A stretch of DNA of 49,040 bases from positions 1 through 49,040 of the forward strand of contig JAISEO010000078.1 in NCBI GenBank assembly GCA_031264075.1, given 5' to 3'. The translations under genes were made by a program, and so were the position numbers. Source of the stretch: Coriobacteriales bacterium (lineage in GTDB: Bacteria > Actinomycetota > Coriobacteriia > Coriobacteriales > UBA8131). The notes under the pieces are model-generated. The model saw only the letters and a program-made list of their open reading frames with translations. It was not told the DNA's origin and made no database searches. Below are positions 45,870 to 49,040 of this stretch, piece by piece. Position 1 is the stretch's first letter; each line of letters begins with the position of its first letter.

Positions 45870-46919
45870 TTACTCCGAACGAGGGGGCAGAGACGGTATT
45901 GCAACAATAAAGCAAGCGCCGCCGTCAGGCAAGTTTATCGCCTCAACCGTACCGTCGTGTGAGTCCACTATGGCCTTGACAATGGTGAGGCCCAGGCCCG
46001 TGCCGCCCGTGGTACGCGCACGACTTGCGTCACCGCGATAGAAGCGGTCGAAGAGACGGGCTGGATCCACATCGCCAAAGCCTTTTCCGTTGTCGCTCAC
46101 CGCGATGATGCTGTGTCCCTTGATGCCGGAGAGCTGCACCCAGATGTGGCCGTGCTCGGGATCGGTAAAACGGCTGGCGTTCTCGATAAGATTGACGGTG
46201 ACCTGCTGCAGGCGGTCGGTGTCGCCGAGGACATCGGGGGCCTCCCCGTTAACCGTGAGTTGGACTCTGCGTTCTTCAAGGATGGGCGCGAGCAGCGTTG
46301 CTGCCTGCTCCACCACCTGATGCAGGTTGACACGTTCGAGCACTATCTCTCCCCTGCCGTCGATGCGCTGCAGGGTAAGCAGCTCGTTGGCCAGGCGGGT
46401 GAGCCGCTCGCTCTCCCGCACGATGCTCTCACAGAAAAGATACCGGTCTTCGTAGGAGATATCCTCATCCATCATCGTCTCGGCCGCACCGCGAATAGCG
46501 GTGAGTGGCGTGCGCAGCTCGTGGGAGACATCGCTCACAAACTGATTCTGGCGCTTGCTTTCCGCGGCCGCCTCGGACACCTGTGTGCGCATGCGGGCAG
46601 CTACCGAGTCCAGCTCAGAGGCAAGCTCCTGAACACCAAGCGGTGCGCGGAGCATCTTCTCATCCATAAACTGCACGGAGAGCCTGCCGTCCGCCAGCTG
46701 TTTGACCCTGAGCATGACTTTGCCCAGCGGACCGAGATAAAAGCCGGTGGTGGCGTAGGCGCAGATAAAGGCGAGCAGGCCGAGGGGCAGGACAAAGGCG
46801 AGTATCCAGATTTCGTCGCTGACACGGACAAAGTCCAACGCGGCTATGCACAGGCAGACAAGCATGGCAAAAGTCGCGGAGATAAAGGCCAGCAGTATCC
46901 TCAATGTCTTGTAATGCAA
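45870..46919 (-). CDS. Sensor histidine kinase (PhoR-like)
   Basis: A 349-aa membrane kinase. Two hydrophobic helices (about residues 8-28 and 37-60) with almost no external loop suggest an intramembrane-sensing type. A HAMP-like segment follows, then HisKA with SHELRTPLT (His133), N-box NLIENASRF, G1 VSDNGKGFG and G2 GTGLGLTIV. All catalytic boxes are intact. TTG start at 46919 with GAGGAG upstream. It lies 20 bases after its response regulator. Confidence 0.92.
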   Translation of the reverse strand: MHYKTLRILLAFISATFAMLVCLCIAALDFVRVSDEIWILAFVLPLGLLAFICAYATTGFYLGPLGKVMLRVKQLADGRLSVQFMDEKMLRAPLGVQELASELDSVAARMRTQVSEAAAESKRQNQFVSDVSHELRTPLTAIRGAAETMMDEDISYEDRYLFCESIVRESERLTRLANELLTLQRIDGRGEIVLERVNLHQVVEQAATLLAPILEERRVQLTVNGEAPDVLGDTDRLQQVTVNLIENASRFTDPEHGHIWVQLSGIKGHSIIAVSDNGKGFGDVDPARLFDRFYRGDASRARTTGGTGLGLTIVKAIVDSHDGTVEAINLPDGGACFIVAIPSLPPRSE

Positions 46920-46939
46920 ACGCGCTCCTCAGACAATAA

Positions 46940-47650
46940 TCAGAGCACTTTGAACCTGTAGCCGTAGCCGCGGACCGTTTCTATCAGTCCTGGATCGACC
47001 TTGGCCGCCTCGAGTTTATCGCGCAGACGTTTGACGTGCGTGTCCACCGTCTTGGTCTCTACCAGGTACTCCCATCCCCAGGCGTCATGGAGGAGCTGAT
47101 CGCGGGAGAGCACCTTGCCGGCGTGGCGCATCAACGCTGCCAACAGTTCAAACTCGCGCGGAGTCAGCTCAATGGGGCCCTTGTCGCTCACGGCAATGTG
47201 CGTTCCCTCGTCCAGCTTGATGCCGCTGACCTCGATGACCTCGTCAAAATCATCTCCCAGGCCGCCGTTTTCCTGGCTCGCAGAACGTCGGAGCAGGGCC
47301 TTGGCGCGGGCGATGAGCTCACGCACGCCAAAGGGCTTGGCCAGATAGTCGTCTCCGCCTATCTCCAGACCCACCACCTTGTCAAGCTCGGTATCCCGGG
47401 CGCTGAGGAACAGCACGGGCATGGTGTAGTTTGCGCGTATGCGGCGCACCACCTCATAGCCGTCCATATTGGGCAGCATCACGTCCATGATGACCAGGTC
47501 GAAGTGCTGGGAATTGATGAGATCCAATGCCGAGGCGCCGTCGGCGGCTATGCTCACTTCGTAGCCTTCTTTGCGCAGGTTGTAGCTGACAAACTCGGTT
47601 ATGGAAGGCTCGTCGTCAACAACGAGAATATGGGCTGGAGTGTCAGTCAT
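46940..47650 (-). CDS. OmpR/PhoB-family response regulator
   Basis: A 236-aa response regulator. Receiver domain with DDE near residue 12, phospho-acceptor Asp in IMDVMLPNMDG, SARD and KPFG. The C-terminal winged helix is of OmpR type (ELTPREFELLAAL; DTHVKRLRDKLE; VRGYGYRF). ATG at 47650 with GGGAGA upstream; 15 extra in-frame codons are not supported. First gene of a five-gene operon. It probably regulates its own promoter and perhaps the divergent coaX. Confidence 0.95.
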   Translation of the reverse strand: MTDTPAHILVVDDEPSITEFVSYNLRKEGYEVSIAADGASALDLINSQHFDLVIMDVMLPNMDGYEVVRRIRANYTMPVLFLSARDTELDKVVGLEIGGDDYLAKPFGVRELIARAKALLRRSASQENGGLGDDFDEVIEVSGIKLDEGTHIAVSDKGPIELTPREFELLAALMRHAGKVLSRDQLLHDAWGWEYLVETKTVDTHVKRLRDKLEAAKVDPGLIETVRGYGYRFKVL

Positions 47651-47693
47651 GCGGTCTCCCTTCAACGATGGTAACCTTCTGTCGGTTGTAACC

Positions 47694-47702
47694 ATGATAC
47701 CA
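47694..47702 (-). promoter_or_regulatory. Promoter of the two-component operon
   Basis: Extended -10, TGG then TATCAT, on the minus strand; start near 47687. Downstream are two opposed copies of ATGGTTACAACC / ATGGTAACC (47667-47694), a possible regulator site. The sequence GCGTGGTAT-ATGG resembles the antisense promoters of the small-toxin-like loci. Confidence 0.45.
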
Positions 47703-47733
47703 CGCAGCTGCGTTACAATGGTTGCTCAGTATC

Positions 47734-47782
47734 GTTCGTTGCCGCTTTGTTCGTTGCCGCTTTGTTGGAGCTTTGTTGGAGG
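47734..47782 (+). repeat. Tandem duplications in the coaX leader, including a doubled SD
   Basis: GTTCGTTGCCGCTTT occurs twice head to tail (47734-47748, 47749-47763), then GTTGGAG twice (47764-47770, 47775-47781). The second GTTGGAGG is the working SD of coaX. The array is a slippage-prone translation-initiation region. Confidence 0.7.
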
Positions 47783-47787
47783 TCGCT

Positions 47788-48564
47788 ATGCTGTTGGTTG
47801 CAGATGTTGGCAATACCCAGACCCATCTGGGGGTCTATGAAGGGGAGGAGCTTCTGGAGAGCTGGCGCCTCTCAACGCGTGCCACCGACACTGCCGACGA
47901 GCTTCTGGCCTCTCTGCGGGCCCTCCTCGCGGCGAGTCCGGAGCCTCTTGCCATCAACCATGTGGCCATCGCTTCCGTGGTGCCGTCGCTCTCAGAAAGC
48001 TGGGCCCAGGCAGCGCAGCAGCTCAGTGGCTCTAAGCCCCTGCTGCTGAGCCATGAGACCAAAGCTGGCTTTTCTTATGGCTACGATAACCCGGAGGAGA
48101 TTGGCGCGGACAGGATAGCCGATGCCGTCGCAGCCGTTGCACGATATGGCGCCCCGGTTATCGTCGTGGACTTTGGCACCGCTACCAACATCGAGATAAT
48201 CGACAGAAACGGCGCCTTTGTGGGAGGCATCATAGCGCCCGGGCTCAGTACCTCTGCCGACGCGCTCTTTGCCGCTGCCGCCCGCCTGCCGCGCATCGAC
48301 ATCATAACGCCTCCAGAAGTCATTGGCAGGTCTACCAAAACCGCCGTACAGAGCGGCCTGACCTATGGGGAGATCGATCGCATCGACGGACTCGTCAGAC
48401 GGGTCTTTGCGGAGTTGGGGTATGAGAGCCCCGTGGTTGCCACCGGCGGCCTTTCGCGGCGCGTGTTGAGCCTTTCAACGGTGATTACCCAGGTAAACGA
48501 CACCCTGACCCTCGAAGGCCTGCGCTTAATCTTTGAGAGACAACAGCTTGAGCTGCAACAGTAA
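47788..48564 (+). CDS. coaX: Type III pantothenate kinase
   Basis: A 258-aa type III pantothenate kinase, first step of coenzyme A synthesis, of the ASKHA fold. The start LLVADVGNTQTHLGVYE is the phosphate-1 motif. Other family blocks are GADRIADAVAA near residue 103, VDFGTATNIEI near 126 with the catalytic-region Asp, and VVATGGLSR near 220. ATG at 47788 follows GGAGG; longer in-frame readings lie in tandem repeats. Transcribed away from the two-component operon. Confidence 0.96.
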   Translation: MLLVADVGNTQTHLGVYEGEELLESWRLSTRATDTADELLASLRALLAASPEPLAINHVAIASVVPSLSESWAQAAQQLSGSKPLLLSHETKAGFSYGYDNPEEIGADRIADAVAAVARYGAPVIVVDFGTATNIEIIDRNGAFVGGIIAPGLSTSADALFAAAARLPRIDIITPPEVIGRSTKTAVQSGLTYGEIDRIDGLVRRVFAELGYESPVVATGGLSRRVLSLSTVITQVNDTLTLEGLRLIFERQQLELQQ

Positions 48565-48653
48565 GGCGGCTTGAACAGGAGAGAGCATAAAAAACGTTAC
48601 CATTGTGTTGCCCAAAAAATTATTCAAAAGCCGGGTGAGGTAATTGGAAATCG

Positions 48654-48662
48654 TGTTATACT
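48654..48662 (+). promoter_or_regulatory. Extended -10 promoter of a small RNA
   Basis: TG, one base, TATACT on the plus strand; start near 48669, at GTCAGCAA. No gene follows, only a terminator 50-90 bases downstream. Confidence 0.5.
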
Positions 48663-48668
48663 GTGAAT

Positions 48669-48756
48669 GTCAGCAAAGCTCGGTTCTGTTAAGGTCACGC
48701 GGGCGACGCGGTTGATAAAAGCGGTTAAGGGTGCCAGCCCTCACCGCTTTTTATTT
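48669..48756 (+). ncRNA. Putative small RNA converging on the 37-aa micro-ORF
   Basis: About 90 nt from the predicted start to the terminator T-run. It shares the terminator hairpin with the opposing micro-ORF transcript, so the two RNAs are complementary over that region. Its first bases GTCAGCAA are identical to the predicted 5' region of the opposing RNA (reverse complement at 48908-48915). Confidence 0.45.
48717..48756. terminator. Bidirectional terminator
   Basis: AAAGCGGT (48718-48725) pairs with ACCGCTTT (48743-48750), extended by AGGG/CCCT, loop of six. T-runs follow on plus (TTTTTATTTT) and A-runs precede it, giving TTTT on the minus side as well. Confidence 0.75.
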
Positions 48757-48854
48757 TCTTCCGCGTCCTCCTTCCGCTTATATTCCTGATAAACCGCTAG
48801 AACGAAACAGCCAATACAGGCAATTGAGCCCAGGGCATTAAGGATTTCACACAT
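48741..48854 (-). CDS. 37-aa hydrophobic/charged micro-protein
   Basis: ATG at 48854 with AAAGGAG eight bases upstream and a TGA at 48741. One membrane helix with three Cys (ILNALGSIACIGCFVLAVY) followed by a charged tail (QEYKRKEDAEENKKR). The stop codon sits in the bidirectional terminator, and an RNA converges from the other strand. The layout resembles type I toxins of the Fst/TxpA kind, but a plain membrane micro-protein is equally possible. Not a sequence relative of the 41-aa proteins as far as I can see. Confidence 0.55.
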   Translation of the reverse strand: MCEILNALGSIACIGCFVLAVYQEYKRKEDAEENKKR

Positions 48855-48923
48855 AGGCATTGCTCCTTTCAATACAAAGATGATAGAAGCGCCACCCGCA
48901 TCCGGACTTGCTGACAATACTAT

Positions 48924-48952
48924 ATTATAATAGTTGCTTACCAGATTTACAA
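48924..48952 (-). promoter_or_regulatory. Promoter of the 37-aa micro-ORF
   Basis: TTGTAA (48947-48952), 17 bases, TATAAT (48924-48929) on the minus strand; the best sigma-70 match in the window. Start near 48917 and a leader of about 63 nt. Confidence 0.7.
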
Positions 48953-49029
48953 GATGAACAAAGAAAATTATGCTGTTAGTGTATGGTTGATGGTACTGGT
49001 CTCAGTGGCCAGCCGTGAGCCGTTGAGCC

Positions 49030-49040
49030 GGGGGGGGGGG
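49030..49040. other. Terminal poly-G run
   Basis: Eleven G residues end the window. A homopolymer exactly at the end is more likely an assembly or sequencing artefact at a contig edge than biology. Confidence 0.6.

Overview
The window is GC-rich and densely packed, with frequent GTG/TTG starts, strong Shine-Dalgarno (SD) sites and almost all genes on the minus strand. It combines actinobacterial-style housekeeping genes (rpsB-tsf, YceD/DUF177, type III pantothenate kinase, an OmpR-type two-component pair) with an RNase Y. My best guess is a gut or host-associated Coriobacteriia-like actinobacterium. This is inference; no rRNA or tRNA gene is present to settle it.

Layout. 1-2 kb: a GMC flavoprotein oxidoreductase bracketed by copies of a palindromic GGTGGGACA...TGTCCCACC repeat. 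2-4 kb: rpsB-tsf with a long leader. 4.1-5.6 kb: BrnT/BrnA toxin-antitoxin and a Fic protein with a fused antitoxin-like helix. 5.6-9.5 kb: DUF177, a coiled-coil DivIVA/b-subunit-like protein, a GHKL ATPase and RNase Y, whose leader carries an intrinsic terminator. 9.7-10.1 kb: the first of two structured small-toxin-like loci.

10-38.3 kb is the centrepiece: one apparent minus-strand operon of about 27 kb. From its start it encodes a coiled-coil lipoprotein, a 2260-aa surface protein, a 566-aa surface protein, then six genes in exact F-type ATP synthase order (c-like, fused b-delta-like, alpha-like, gamma-like, beta-like, epsilon-like). These are followed by a multi-pass membrane protein, a single-pass 252-aa protein, a 3660-aa GLUG-repeat protein anchored at both ends, and an HD-GYP-like protein. 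The alpha- and beta-like subunits keep P-loops, the catalytic Glu and the Arg finger. The c-like subunit has no acidic residue in either membrane helix and no a subunit is recognisable. The likely reading is an ATP-driven rotary or conformational machine that no longer pumps ions and instead acts on giant extracellular proteins. The closest conceptual parallel is the F1-like ATPase plus giant surface proteins of Mycoplasma mobile gliding. Four extracytoplasmic proteins of the locus appear to share one N-terminal domain, which suggests they dock on the same complex.

38.3-42 kb is an accessory patch: a YoeB/RelB-like pair, an Rpn/PD-(D/E)XK protein, three copies of a 120-190 bp dispersed repeat, the second structured small-toxin-like locus, a 212-bp MITE-like palindrome and an orphan MNT nucleotidyltransferase. 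42-47.7 kb is a tight operon: OmpR-type regulator, histidine kinase, zinc-dependent phospholipase C-like protein, a HisKA-receiver protein without a kinase domain, and purB. coaX is divergent from it. The last 400 bp hold a 37-aa hydrophobic/charged micro-ORF converging on a small RNA with a shared bidirectional terminator.
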